Assembly (NCBI GenBank): GCA_011774835.1
Contig: JAACAK010000051.1
Span: 21,019-69,415, forward strand
Length of the DNA: 48,397 nucleotides
Direction: 5' to 3'
Source: Candidatus Kutchimonas denitrificans
GTDB taxonomy: Bacteria > Gemmatimonadota > Gemmatimonadetes > Palauibacterales > KS3-K002
A program made the position numbers and the translations under genes. Position 1 is the first letter of the stretch; each line of letters begins with the position of its first letter. Under the pieces are notes generated by a model, which ran no database searches, was not told where the DNA came from, and saw only the letters and a program-made list of their open reading frames with translations. Positions 24,781-33,764 of the stretch are shown here, piece by piece.

Positions 24781-25803
24781 CTAAGCGCTCTCCTCGACGA
24801 TCTCCTCGGAGTGTCCCACCTCGCTCCAGCTGAGCCCGAGGCGCCCCAGATAGTAGAGTCCGACCACCGTCACCGGTATGTACGAGCCGATATGGAAGGC
24901 GACGGCGAAGCTGACGGCCCGGCCGGCGTCGACACCGAACGGTGCCAGCGCGATCCGCACGCTGGCCTCGAACAGCCCGAAGAAGCCGGGTGACGACGGG
25001 ATCGACACGCCGAACGCGTTTACCGCCTGCAGGAAGACGGCGCCGAGATAGCCGGGCTCGAAGATCCTGAAGGCGATCATGCCGACATAGAGAGCCAACG
25101 CTCCGACCCCCCAGTGCAGAAACGACCAGGCGAACCCCTTCACCACCAGCTCCGGGCTGCGCATGGCGCCGAGACCCTGGACAAACGACTCGATCATCTC
25201 GGCGATCTTGTCCCTCAGCACCCCGGGCAGCAGGCGGCCGATCGTGGCGCGAAAGAACCGGACCGCCAGCGCCGGCCGCCAGATCAGGAGAAGCAGCGCG
25301 GTCGCCGCCCCACCGAGGATGACCAGGATGGCGACGACCCGACCGACGATCTCGTCGCCGCTCTGGCCCACCAGGTTCATCCCTGGCGTGAGCAGCGGCA
25401 CGGCGAGGAAGACGGCCAGGGTCAGGGCATCGAACAGGCGCTCCACCACCAGCGAACCGAACGAGGCGCTCACCGTCACCGGCTGGACGCGGCTGAAGGC
25501 GTAAGCCCGGGCGAACTCGCCGACCCGCGCCGGCAGCAGGTTGTTGGCCATGAACCCGATGCAGGTGGTGGCGAACCGCGAGTGAAAGGACGAGCCGCGC
25601 AGCACGGGCTTGAGGAAGATCGCCCAGCGCGCGGCGCGGATGGCGAACAGGCTGGTCTGGATGACGATAGCGATGAAGAGCAGCCACAGGTTCGCCGCCC
25701 GCAGGTGACCCCAGAGCTCGGCCAGCGAGACGTCGTGGAGTGCCCAGTAGAGCAAGGCGAGGCTGACGACGAGCCCGACCGCCGTCTGCCAGCGCAGCGT
25801 CAT
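24781..25803 (-). CDS. Lysylphosphatidylglycerol synthase-like/UPF0104 membrane protein
   Basis: A 340-residue polytopic protein with about eight helices that fits the LPG_synthase_TM / UPF0104 family (YbhN-like, flippase-like domain of MprF). Typical segments are RAARWAIFLKP, NNLLPARVGEFARAY (the NxxxPxRxGE motif), ERLFDALTL and the C-terminal FGVSIPSSPGFFGLFEASVRIAL. The soluble aminoacyltransferase domain of MprF is absent, so lipid or glycoconjugate translocation is more likely than lysylation. The start overlaps the HPt-like gene by ATGA and the stop is eight bases before ispE, placing it in a compact operon. Confidence 0.85.
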   Translation of the reverse strand: MTLRWQTAVGLVVSLALLYWALHDVSLAELWGHLRAANLWLLFIAIVIQTSLFAIRAARWAIFLKPVLRGSSFHSRFATTCIGFMANNLLPARVGEFARAYAFSRVQPVTVSASFGSLVVERLFDALTLAVFLAVPLLTPGMNLVGQSGDEIVGRVVAILVILGGAATALLLLIWRPALAVRFFRATIGRLLPGVLRDKIAEMIESFVQGLGAMRSPELVVKGFAWSFLHWGVGALALYVGMIAFRIFEPGYLGAVFLQAVNAFGVSIPSSPGFFGLFEASVRIALAPFGVDAGRAVSFAVAFHIGSYIPVTVVGLYYLGRLGLSWSEVGHSEEIVEESA

Positions 25804-27227
25804 TTCGTCGTTCTCGCGTCCACCCGGTCGAGGGCGTGCCCGATCAGGTCGAGGGCCTCGGCCAGCAGCCCCTGCGCCCGATCGAAGTCCGGCTGCGGCG
25901 ACCGAATGACGCTGCCGGCCTCGCTCCAGAGGGACTTGGCGCGCTCGACGGCGTCCTCGGTGGTGTAGACGAGCTCTTCGATATCGACAGTCGGCTCGCG
26001 GGACGGGTGGGTGGCGGCCTGAAGCGAGTCTTCGCCGCGCTTCAGCGCCTGGTGCCGGGCCTCCTCGTCGGACGTGCCCAGATAGGAGCGCAGGGCGGCG
26101 ACGGTGACAGCCAGGTCGATGGCGATGGCCTGGAGGCGCCAGGGCGGACCCTCGAGGGCGGCGCGGACGGCGGCGGCGGCCCGGCGCGCCACGCGCCCCA
26201 TCTCGGCATGGCCGAAGGTCACGGCCCGCTCGCGCAGCTGGCGCAGCGTGAAGGCCAGCCGCTCGCCGGCCTTGCGGGCACTTTCAGGCTCCCGGGCCAT
26301 CTCGGCGCGGATCCGGTCGATGGTGTCCAGGCTGCCGGTGGCCTCGAGGGCGAAGAAAGCGTCCCACGATCCGGCGCCGCGCTCGGCCATGGGGCACTCC
26401 TCGATGTGGGGGCCGTCATCGTCGTGGAAGAGCTCGCTGATCCACGTGATCTCGCGCTGCGCCGCCGTCTCGAGGATCTGGTCTTTGAGGTCCTCGATCT
26501 CGATGCCGCCACTGATCGCTTCGGGCCGGAAGCCGCGGATCAGCTCGGTGGCCACGTCGTCCAGCGCCTGCCGGGCCCGACGGAAGAGGACCAGATGGCC
26601 CGGCCCCACGGTGGCGCTCGTGTCGGCGATCCGCAGGATCACCTCCTCGACGGCCATCACCGCCGATCCGACGCCCGGTGTGTCGTCCACACCCTCGATG
26701 CCGCGGAGCGGCCGGATGCGCCGGAGCAGCCGCTTCAGCGGCTCCCGGTTGCGGGGATCGCGCTCGAGCACGACGAGCGCGTCGCCGATATCGGAGGCCA
26801 GGCCCCGAAGCTCGGTGCCCAGATAGCGTCGGAACCGATCGTCGTCCTTGCTCGGCGGCGGTGGCGGCGTGCTCACCTCGCCCAGCTTCTGGGCCAGCGC
26901 CTCGGCCCGCGCCGACAGGTCGGGCGCCGGCTCGTCCAGCGAGTTCACCATCCCTCGCAGCTCCGCCAGGGCCGAGATCAGCGTCGCCCGCAGATCGGGC
27001 GACCAGTGACGCCGGCCGGCGCTCAGCTCGGACGCCAGCGTCTGCAGCGCGCCCGCCCCCCGGGCCACGGCCTCCTGATCGGCCATGCGGGCGCTGCCCC
27101 GGAGAGCCCGGGCCAGCCGCCTCAGCTCGTCGGCGTCCGGCTCGCCCGCCGTCTCGAGCGTGGCCTGCAGTTTGTCCAGATAGTCAGTCGCCTCGTCGGC
27201 GAAGAACTCGAGTAGAGTTCTGGGCAT
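25800..27227 (-). CDS. Degenerate HPt-repeat protein lacking phospho-acceptor histidines
   Basis: A 475-residue, mostly helical protein with three regions resembling HPt domains of CheA-type phosphorelays. The signature AHxLKGS reads ARALRGSARM (residues 39-48), IRPLRGIEG (167-175) and FTLRQLRERAVTFG (near 345). In each the phospho-accepting His is replaced (Arg40, Arg168, Phe), so phosphotransfer through these sites is not expected. A proline-rich stretch (117-121) separates the first two modules. No receiver or kinase domain is present. It may be a binding-only scaffold or a pseudo-HPt sink. It lies between pdxJ (four bases) and the flippase-like gene (ATGA overlap). Confidence 0.7.
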   Translation of the reverse strand: MPRTLLEFFADEATDYLDKLQATLETAGEPDADELRRLARALRGSARMADQEAVARGAGALQTLASELSAGRRHWSPDLRATLISALAELRGMVNSLDEPAPDLSARAEALAQKLGEVSTPPPPPSKDDDRFRRYLGTELRGLASDIGDALVVLERDPRNREPLKRLLRRIRPLRGIEGVDDTPGVGSAVMAVEEVILRIADTSATVGPGHLVLFRRARQALDDVATELIRGFRPEAISGGIEIEDLKDQILETAAQREITWISELFHDDDGPHIEECPMAERGAGSWDAFFALEATGSLDTIDRIRAEMAREPESARKAGERLAFTLRQLRERAVTFGHAEMGRVARRAAAAVRAALEGPPWRLQAIAIDLAVTVAALRSYLGTSDEEARHQALKRGEDSLQAATHPSREPTVDIEELVYTTEDAVERAKSLWSEAGSVIRSPQPDFDRAQGLLAEALDLIGHALDRVDARTTK

Positions 27228-27231
27228 CCTG

Positions 27232-27969
27232 TCACTCCCTGACGGGCCGCGCGGAACGCACGAGCTCCAGCATCTCGCGGACCGCCCGCTCCATCCCCAC
27301 CAGCACGGCGCGGCCCACGATCGAGTGTCCTATGTTCAGCTCCTCGATCTCGGGTATCGCGGCCACCGGCGTCACGTTCTCGTAGGTGAGGCCGTGACCG
27401 GCGTGGACCGCCAGCCCGAGACCACGTCCCAACTTCGCCGCGCGCCGCAGCCGCTGCAACTGCTCCTCGCGCGCCTCCGGCGATGACGCGTTGGCGTACT
27501 CGCCGGTGTGCAGCTCGATCGCGTCGGCGCCCAGCTCGGCCGACGCGCGGATCGTCGCCTCCTCCGGATCGATGAAGAGCGACGTCTTGATCCCGGCGGA
27601 ACCCAATCGTTCCAGCACATCGGCGACCTTCTCGCGCCGTTTCTCGTCACCCAGGTCCAGGCCGCCCTCGGTGGTGATCTCCTCGCGGCGCTCCGGCACC
27701 AGCGTAGCCTGCATCGGCCGATGCTCCAGCGCGAACTCGAGGATCTCCTCGTCCACGGCCAGCTCGAGGTTGACACCCGTCCGCACCGTCTGCAGCAGCA
27801 GCACCACATCGCGGTCAGATATGTGCCGGCGATCCTCCCTCAGGTGGACGGTGATCGCCTGGGCTCCGCCCAGCTCCGCCAGCACCGCCGCCCGGACCGG
27901 GTCGGGCTCGTCCGTCTTCCGCGCCTCCCGGACCGTCGCCACGTGGTCCAGATTAACGTACAGTCGCAT
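27232..27969 (-). CDS. pdxJ: Pyridoxine 5'-phosphate synthase
   Basis: PdxJ condenses 1-deoxy-D-xylulose-5-phosphate with 3-amino-2-oxopropyl phosphate to make pyridoxine phosphate. The 245-residue protein begins with the family motif [15 protein letters not shown] and has [66 protein letters not shown] and [17 protein letters not shown], covering the whole barrel active site. Length matches (about 240). It sits 12 bases after the DUF2520 gene and four bases before the HPt-like gene. PLP supply could serve the threonine aldolase at the right end, but no direct link is shown. Confidence 0.97.
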   Translation of the reverse strand: MRLYVNLDHVATVREARKTDEPDPVRAAVLAELGGAQAITVHLREDRRHISDRDVVLLLQTVRTGVNLELAVDEEILEFALEHRPMQATLVPERREEITTEGGLDLGDEKRREKVADVLERLGSAGIKTSLFIDPEEATIRASAELGADAIELHTGEYANASSPEAREEQLQRLRRAAKLGRGLGLAVHAGHGLTYENVTPVAAIPEIEELNIGHSIVGRAVLVGMERAVREMLELVRSARPVRE

Positions 27970-27981
27970 CCTGCCCGTTCC

Positions 27982-28851
27982 TCATGCGAGAGCCTTCTGC
28001 AACTCCTCCTCTATCGCCTGCGCCGCACCGCGCTCCAGCCCCAGCTCCCGGCTCAGCTCCAGCGCCACCAGCCCCAGTCGCGCGTACAGCGCCTTCGTCC
28101 CTTCGTCCAGCGCCGCCAGGTTGGCCCGGACCGTCTCCACGTCACCCCGTGCGATCGGTCCGGTCAGGGCCCGGGGCAGCCCGGGATCCTCGAGGTTCGC
28201 CGCCGCGCCGCTCCAAAGCGGCTGCAACGCGCGTGCCGCTTCCTCCCGGCTGACGCCCACCGCATCAGCCAGCAGCCGGGTCGCCACCGCGGAACAGGCG
28301 ACGACGTAGTTCGACGCGAACACGCACGCCGCGTGATAGGCCGCCTTGTCGCCGCCGTGCACTTCCAGCATTCGGCCGCCGGCGGACTCGACGATCGCCC
28401 GGGCCGCCGACGCCGCCGACGCCGCGCCTTCGAAGGTGAAGAAGGCGCCGCGCAGCCGCTCGGCGCCGTGGGCCGCGTCGGCCACGGTCTGCAGCGGGTG
28501 GAGCGACCCGATGGCATAGCCGGCTTCGGCCAGAGGTGCCAGCCGCGACGCCGGCTGGGCACCGCTGAAGTGGAGCGCGGTGCACCCAGCGCCCGGCGCG
28601 CCACGCGCGGCGAGCTCCGCCGCCGCGCTCCCGATCGCCCCGTCCGGCACGGCCAGCAGGACCCGGGTGTTCGCCGGCGGCGCTCCCGGTGGGTCGACGC
28701 GGTAGTCGACCTCAAGGGCGCGGATCGGGTGATCGGCCGGCAGCTCGCGCCGGCCGATCACCCGGACGGGCCCGATGCCGGCGAGGACCGTGGCCAGCGC
28801 GGTCCCGATGCGGCCGGGCCCGACGATCCAGTAGGCCGGGGAATCCGACAT
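27982..28851 (-). CDS. Rossmann-like / DUF2520 putative oxidoreductase
   Basis: A 289-residue protein with an N-terminal NAD(P)-binding Rossmann domain (YWIVGPGRIGTALATVL, residues 7-23) and a C-terminal DUF2520 helical domain similar to the dimerisation domain of 6-phosphogluconate or ketopantoate dehydrogenases. Typical family segments are HFSGAQPASRLAPL, GSLHPLQTVAD and the long helix starting KAAYHAACVFASNYVVA. The reaction is unknown; in several genomes such genes neighbour panB/panC, but no pantothenate gene is nearby here. It follows hflX by two bases and precedes pdxJ by 12 bases. Confidence 0.85.
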   Translation of the reverse strand: MSDSPAYWIVGPGRIGTALATVLAGIGPVRVIGRRELPADHPIRALEVDYRVDPPGAPPANTRVLLAVPDGAIGSAAAELAARGAPGAGCTALHFSGAQPASRLAPLAEAGYAIGSLHPLQTVADAAHGAERLRGAFFTFEGAASAASAARAIVESAGGRMLEVHGGDKAAYHAACVFASNYVVACSAVATRLLADAVGVSREEAARALQPLWSGAAANLEDPGLPRALTGPIARGDVETVRANLAALDEGTKALYARLGLVALELSRELGLERGAAQAIEEELQKALA

Positions 28852-28853
28852 GG

Positions 28854-30164
28854 TCAGGCCGCGGGCGGCGCCTCGAACACCGAAACCTCGTCCCGCATCC
28901 GCAGCCGGCCCAGCAGCTCGACGGGCAGTCGGACCGTGAGATGGATGCGCTCACCCCGGTCCTCGCGCCCCAGCACGGCCCCCTCCCGATAGATCCGGGC
29001 CAGCAGTTCGCCGTCGGCCGCCGGCACGCTCAGCGCCACGGTCGGCCAGCTTTCCATCGCCAGGCGCCGCAGCTCCGCGCGCAGCGCCTCGAGCCCGTCC
29101 GGCTCCACCGTCGATGAGAACACGTGGCCGCCCAACAGGTTGGTCGACCGCTCGTCTACCGCGGACTGCTCACCGTGCGTCAGCCGGTCGACCTTGTTGA
29201 AGAGGACCAGGTGGTGGCCCGCGTGGAACCCGAGCTCGACCAGCACCTCCTCCACCACCTCGTACTGCTCCTCCCAGTTCGGGTGCGAGACGTCGACCAC
29301 GTGGCAGAGCAGGTCCGACTCGTTCACCTCTTCGAGCGTCGCCCGGAACGAGGCCACCAGGTCGTGCGGCAGCTTGCGGATGAACCCGACGGTGTCGGTG
29401 ACCAGCGCGTAGAGCTCGTCGCCCAGCTCGACGATCCGGGTCGCCGGGTCGAGGGTGGCGAACAGCCGGTTCTCGACGAACAGCTCGGAGCCCGACAGTC
29501 CCGCCAGGATCGACGACTTTCCGGCATTGGTGTACCCGACCAGCGCCACCCGGTACTCGCCGGCGCGACCCTGGCGCTGCGTCGCCCGCTGCCGCGCCAC
29601 CCGTTCCAGCCGACGCTTCAGGTCGCCGATCTTCCGGCCGATCAGCCGCCGGTCGGTCTCGAGCTGGGTTTCGCCGGGGCCCCGGAGCCCGATGCCGCCG
29701 CGGATCCGCGACAGGTGCGTCCACATCCGCTTGAGCCGCGGCATCAGGTACTGCAGCTGCGCCAGCTCCACCTGCATCTTCGCCTCCGCCGTCCGGGCCC
29801 GGAGCGCGAAGATGTCGATGATCAGCTCGGTCCGGTCCATCACGCGCACGTCCAGCGCCTCTTCCAACTTCTGGCCCTGGGTCGGCGTGAGGTCCTCGTC
29901 GAAGATCACCAGCGTGATCTCGTCATCGCTTACCCGCTGGCGCAGCTCCTCGACCTTGCCGGTCCCGATGTAGTGCGCGGGATGCGGGGCCTCGAGCTGC
30001 TGCTCGGCGGTGCCCACGACCTCGGCGCCCGCCGTGTCGGCCAGCGAGGCCAGCTCGGTCAGGTGATCGCGGGCCTCCTGACGCGTGGTCGCGCCGTGCG
30101 GGGCGCTGACCAGCAGAGCCCGCTCCTGCGGTATCTCGATTTCTATCAGATTCGGGTTAGTGAT
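28854..30164 (-). CDS. hflX: GTPase HflX, probable ATC start
   Basis: HflX is a ribosome-binding GTPase that splits stalled 70S ribosomes. The protein has the HflX N-terminal domain with GTGKVEEL, VIFDEDLTPTQGQ, the glycine-rich RGGIGLRGPGETQLE linker, G1 GYTNAGKSS, and DTVGFIRKLPHDLVASF (G3/switch II). The first ATG/GTG/TTG in frame is GTG 30017, but homologous sequence (NLIEIEIPQERALLVSAPHGATT, then a helix) continues upstream. Before the in-frame TAG the candidate starts are CTG 30149 and ATC 30164. AGGAAGG ends two bases before the ATC, with its AGGA core five bases away, so ATC is preferred (436 residues). It heads the operon through ispE. Confidence 0.92.
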   Translation of the reverse strand: MTNPNLIEIEIPQERALLVSAPHGATTRQEARDHLTELASLADTAGAEVVGTAEQQLEAPHPAHYIGTGKVEELRQRVSDDEITLVIFDEDLTPTQGQKLEEALDVRVMDRTELIIDIFALRARTAEAKMQVELAQLQYLMPRLKRMWTHLSRIRGGIGLRGPGETQLETDRRLIGRKIGDLKRRLERVARQRATQRQGRAGEYRVALVGYTNAGKSSILAGLSGSELFVENRLFATLDPATRIVELGDELYALVTDTVGFIRKLPHDLVASFRATLEEVNESDLLCHVVDVSHPNWEEQYEVVEEVLVELGFHAGHHLVLFNKVDRLTHGEQSAVDERSTNLLGGHVFSSTVEPDGLEALRAELRRLAMESWPTVALSVPAADGELLARIYREGAVLGREDRGERIHLTVRLPVELLGRLRMRDEVSVFEAPPAA

Positions 30165-30261
30165 ATCCTTCCTCGCCTTCTATGTGTCATGGCCCTCTCA
30201 ATGATGCTGTAGGAGCAGCGCGTCCGGGTCAACTCCGGATCGACTAAGAGTAACGATCACC

Positions 30262-30349
30262 AGTACGAGTACGAGTAGGAGCAGTCGTACTCCTACTCCT
30301 ACTCCTACTCATTATCGTACTCCTTATCGTACTCGCACTCCTACTCGAG
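30262..30349. repeat. Hexamer repeat with inverted arms
   Basis: GAGTAC/GAGTAG hexamers on the left (30262-30284) are followed by their complements, GTACTC/CTACTC units, through 30349 with two decayed TTATC insertions. The arms are unequal, so several alternative hairpins can form. The array ends nine bases from the rarA stop codon and lies about 100 bases upstream of hflX. The remaining gap (30165-30261) holds a small hairpin, TCCGG/CCGGA, near 30220-30237. Confidence 0.8.
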
Positions 30350-30358
30350 ATGAGCGCG

Positions 30359-31729
30359 TCAGCGCTCTTCTTTCTTTCGAGCCCGTTTGCGAGCCCAATA
30401 CTCCAGCCGCTTCGCGATCTCCGCCTCGAACCCCCGCCCCGACGGCTCGTAGAACCGCTGCCGCCCCACCGACTCGGGCATGTACTCCTGGTCGGCCAGC
30501 GCGTCCGGCTCGTCGTGGTCGTAGCGATAGTCCGCGCCGTAGCCGAGATCCTTCATCAGCCGGGTCGGCGCGTTGCGGATGTGGAGCGGCACCGGCTCGC
30601 CCGGCGTCTCCCGGGCCCGCCGCCAGGCCCGACCGAACGCGGTGTAGATCCGGTTCGACTTGGGCGCGGTCGCCAGGTAGACCGCCGCCTCGGCCAGCGC
30701 CAGCTCGCCTTCCGGCGAGCCGAGGAAGTGGTAGGCGTCCCGGGCGGCGATGGCCACCGAGAGCGCCCGGGGATCGGCCAGGCCGATGTCCTCGCTGGCC
30801 ATGCGGACCAGCCGCCGGGCGAGGTAGAGGGGGTCCTCGCCGCCGTCGAGCATCCGGGCCAGCCAGTAGAGGGCGGCGTCGGGGTCGGAGCCGCGGACCG
30901 CCTTGTGCAGCGCCGAGATCAGGTTGTAGTGCTCCTCGCCCGACTTGTCGTACTGGGCGAACCGCCGCTGCAGCGCTTCCGCCGCCAGCTCCGCCGTGAC
31001 GCGGCCGCCCTTCCCCACCATCGAGGCGGCGATCTCCAACGCCGACAGGGCACGCCGCGCGTCGCCGTCGGCGCTCTCGGCCAGGAAGTCCAGCGCCGCC
31101 TCGTCGACCTTCAGCGCCTCCGCGCCCAGACCGCGTTCCGCGTCGGTGAGCGCCCGCTCGCAGATCGTGCGTACGTGCTCGGCGCTCAGCGGCTCGAGGA
31201 CCAGAACGCGGGAGCGGCTGAGCAGCGCGCTGTTCACCTCGAAGCTCGGGTTCTCGGTGGTGGCGCCGATCAGGATGACCGTGCCCGCCTCCACGTGGGG
31301 CAGGAAGGCGTCCTGCTGCGCCCGGTTGAACCGGTGGATCTCGTCGCAGAACAGGATCGTGCGGCGGCCGGTGGCGTTCAGCCGCTCTTCGGCCTCCGCG
31401 ATGATCTGCCGGACCCGGGGCACCCCCTCGGTGACGGCGCTGAACGGAACGAACGCCGCGTTCGTCCGGTCGGCGATGATGCGGGCCAGGGTCGTCTTGC
31501 CGCTGCCCGGCGGTCCCCAGAAGATCAGCGACTGCAGATCGTCGTGCTCGATCATCTCCCGCAGGATCCGGGCCGGGCCCACCAGATGTTGCTGCCCGAG
31601 GAACTCGTCCAGCGAGCGCGGCCGCATGCGGGTCGCCAGCGGCGCCGCCGGCGAGCTCTCGTCGGCGATTCGACCGCGGCCACGCTGCCGCGGCTTCGAT
31701 CCGGGGAACAGGTCCAGCTCTTCGCTCAT
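30359..31729 (-). CDS. rarA: Replication-associated recombination AAA+ ATPase RarA/MgsA
   Basis: A 456-residue RarA (MgsA, WRNIP1-like) ATPase that acts at stalled replication forks. It has the family entry [20 protein letters not shown], Walker A GPPGSGKT (72-79), Walker [17 protein letters not shown] (125-140), sensor-1 [13 protein letters not shown], and the C-terminal tetramerisation region with [23 protein letters not shown] and [11 protein letters not shown]. The C-terminus is very basic ([10 protein letters not shown]). It is the last gene of the alaS-to-rarA run, ten bases after cca. A hexamer hairpin array starts nine bases past its stop. Confidence 0.96.
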   Translation of the reverse strand: MSEELDLFPGSKPRQRGRGRIADESSPAAPLATRMRPRSLDEFLGQQHLVGPARILREMIEHDDLQSLIFWGPPGSGKTTLARIIADRTNAAFVPFSAVTEGVPRVRQIIAEAEERLNATGRRTILFCDEIHRFNRAQQDAFLPHVEAGTVILIGATTENPSFEVNSALLSRSRVLVLEPLSAEHVRTICERALTDAERGLGAEALKVDEAALDFLAESADGDARRALSALEIAASMVGKGGRVTAELAAEALQRRFAQYDKSGEEHYNLISALHKAVRGSDPDAALYWLARMLDGGEDPLYLARRLVRMASEDIGLADPRALSVAIAARDAYHFLGSPEGELALAEAAVYLATAPKSNRIYTAFGRAWRRARETPGEPVPLHIRNAPTRLMKDLGYGADYRYDHDEPDALADQEYMPESVGRQRFYEPSGRGFEAEIAKRLEYWARKRARKKEER

Positions 31730-31739
31730 GTCACCGCTC

Positions 31740-32990
31740 TCACGTCATCTCCCGGGCCAGCTCCAGCAGCGCCGGCCGCCGGTTCAGGCTCGGGTCTTCG
31801 ATCACCGCGTCGAGGCACGCGTCCAGGATGCGTCCGAAGTCGGGGCCCGGCTCGAGGCCCAGCTCCTTCAGGTCGTTGCCGTCGATGGCCAGGTCGGACA
31901 GGGTCACCGGGTCCCCGCGCTCGAGGATCTCCCGGACCCGCGCGGCCTGAGCCTCCAGCCGCCGCCGCTCGTCCTCTTCGGCGTCCCAGCCTTCGGCCAG
32001 CGCGGCCTGCAGCCGCAGCGCGTCCTCGGCCCATTCCGGCGTCACGGCTCGCAGCCAGCGCCGGCCGGCCTTCACGTCGTCCGGCGGCGGCAGCGGCTCG
32101 CGCAGCGCCGCGCCCAGCTCGGTCACGTCCCGGACCTCGGCGTTCGAAAAGCGCAGCCGGCTCAGGGTCTCCTCCGCGGTCTCCCCCAGCGGCTCGAACA
32201 GCAGCGCCAGGCGGAGCCTCACCGGGTCGCGGGGCAGGTCGGCGATGGCGCGGAGCCGCCGCCCCCACTCCTCGTTGTCCAGGCGGTCCAGCTCGGGGAA
32301 CAGCTCGGCCAGCAGGCCGGACCGCCGGTACAGCTCCAGCGCCGCCGGCGCACCGGGCGCCTCCAACACCTTGATCAGCTCCTCCCGAACCCGCTCGCCG
32401 GAGAGCCGGGAGGTGCCGGGCACCGCCGTGGTGAGCGCGGTCCAGGTGGCCGTCTCGACCTCGAGTCCGTAGCGGCCGGCGAAGCGCAGCCCCCGGAGCA
32501 CCCTCAGGTAGTCCTCGGCGAAGCGACGGGCCGGATCGCCCACGCAGCGCAGCAGCCGCCGCTGCAAATCGGACCGGCCGTCGAAGGGATCGTGGATCTC
32601 ATGGCGCAGCGGGTGATAGGCGATGGCGTTGATCGTGAAGTCGCGGCGCGCCAGGTCCTCGTCCAGCGTATCGGCGTACTCGACCACCGCGTGCCGACCG
32701 TCGGTCTCGATGTCACGCCGGAAGGTGGTCACCTCGTAGACGAGCCCGTCCCTGCCCCGGACGCCGACGGTCCCGAACCGCAGGCCGATGGGATAGGAAG
32801 GCCGGAACAGCTTGCGCACCGTCTCCGGGGTCGCCGCCGTCGCCAGGTCCCAATCGGTTCGCGAGCTGCCCAGCAGCGCGTCGCGCACCGCGCCGCCCAC
32901 CGCCCACGTGGCGTACCCTCGCTCCTCCAATCGCCGCGTGATCTCGACGACGGCCGCGGGCACGTCCAGGGCCGACTTCCGCTCTTCCAC
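31740..32990 (-). CDS. cca: CCA tRNA nucleotidyltransferase
   Basis: A 416-residue class II nucleotidyltransferase. The head has [10 protein letters not shown] (32-41) and the catalytic pair TDWDLAT (Asp46, Asp48), followed by [13 protein letters not shown] and [42 protein letters not shown], matching tRNA CCA-adding or poly(A) polymerase family members. Full CCA activity is inferred; a poly(A) or A-adding specialisation cannot be excluded without the motif-level test. The window's tRNA-Gln does not encode CCA, consistent with a need for this enzyme. It lies between the SDR gene (one base) and rarA. Confidence 0.92.
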   Translation of the reverse strand: MEERKSALDVPAAVVEITRRLEERGYATWAVGGAVRDALLGSSRTDWDLATAATPETVRKLFRPSYPIGLRFGTVGVRGRDGLVYEVTTFRRDIETDGRHAVVEYADTLDEDLARRDFTINAIAYHPLRHEIHDPFDGRSDLQRRLLRCVGDPARRFAEDYLRVLRGLRFAGRYGLEVETATWTALTTAVPGTSRLSGERVREELIKVLEAPGAPAALELYRRSGLLAELFPELDRLDNEEWGRRLRAIADLPRDPVRLRLALLFEPLGETAEETLSRLRFSNAEVRDVTELGAALREPLPPPDDVKAGRRWLRAVTPEWAEDALRLQAALAEGWDAEEDERRRLEAQAARVREILERGDPVTLSDLAIDGNDLKELGLEPGPDFGRILDACLDAVIEDPSLNRRPALLELAREMT

Positions 32991-32991
32991 G

Positions 32992-33762
32992 TCAGCCGCA
33001 GAGCACGCTGCCGCCGTTGACGTTCAGCACCTCGCCGGTGATGTGCCGCGCCAGCTTCGAGCAGAGAAAGACGATGGGGCCGGCCACGTCGTCGGCGCTG
33101 CCGATCCGGCCCAGCGGGATCTCCGCGACCACCTGGTCGCGCATCCCCTCCTCCGCCAGCGCCGGTGCCGCCATCTCGGTGTCGATCCACCCGGGCGCCA
33201 CCGCGTTCACCGTGATGTCGCGCGAGGCCAGCTCGACGGCCAGCGATTTGACGAACGCGATGACCGCGCCCTTCGTCGCGGCGTAATGGCTGTGGCCCGC
33301 CTCCCCACGCTGGCCCGCAGTCGAGCTGACGATGACGATCCGGCCGCCGTCGGCCATGCGCCGCGCCGCCCCGCGCACCGTATAGAAGACCGAGTCGAGG
33401 TTCGCCCTCATCATCTCGGTCCACGTCTCGTCGGTCATGTCGACCAGCGCCACGTGCTCGGGCGGCCAGATGCCGGCGTTCGCCACGAAGATGTCGACCC
33501 AGCCGAAATTATCGTCGCAGGCGGCGAACAGCTGGTCGGCGCCCTGTCGCACACCCAGGTCCGAGCCCACCGACCAGGCCTGGCGACCCGCCTGCTGGAT
33601 CTCCGCCACCACGGTCTCCGCGTCTTCATCACGGGTGTGGTAGGCGAACCCGACATCGGCGCCCGCCCGGGCGAGCATCAGCGCGGTCGCCCGGCCGATC
33701 CCGCGCGAGGCGCCGGTCACGATCGCGCGCTTCCCTTTGAGATCGATCACGCCCTCCGCCAC
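32992..33762 (-). CDS. SDR-family oxidoreductase, FabG-like
   Basis: A 256-residue short-chain dehydrogenase. The cofactor motif TGASRGIG (17-24), NAG (94-96), the catalytic Ser147 region VSSTAG, Tyr160 and Lys164 (YAATK), and VNAVAPGWIDTEM are all present, and the closing VNGGSVLCG resembles FabG-like 3-oxoacyl reductases. The true substrate is unknown; there is no fatty-acid gene cluster around it. The start is set at GTG 33762, two bases after the gmhA stop with GAGGACGGA just upstream; the frame extends 16 codons further but inside gmhA. It is part of the alaS-to-rarA run. Confidence 0.9.
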   Translation of the reverse strand: MAEGVIDLKGKRAIVTGASRGIGRATALMLARAGADVGFAYHTRDEDAETVVAEIQQAGRQAWSVGSDLGVRQGADQLFAACDDNFGWVDIFVANAGIWPPEHVALVDMTDETWTEMMRANLDSVFYTVRGAARRMADGGRIVIVSSTAGQRGEAGHSHYAATKGAVIAFVKSLAVELASRDITVNAVAPGWIDTEMAAPALAEEGMRDQVVAEIPLGRIGSADDVAGPIVFLCSKLARHITGEVLNVNGGSVLCG

Positions 33763-33764
33763 GG

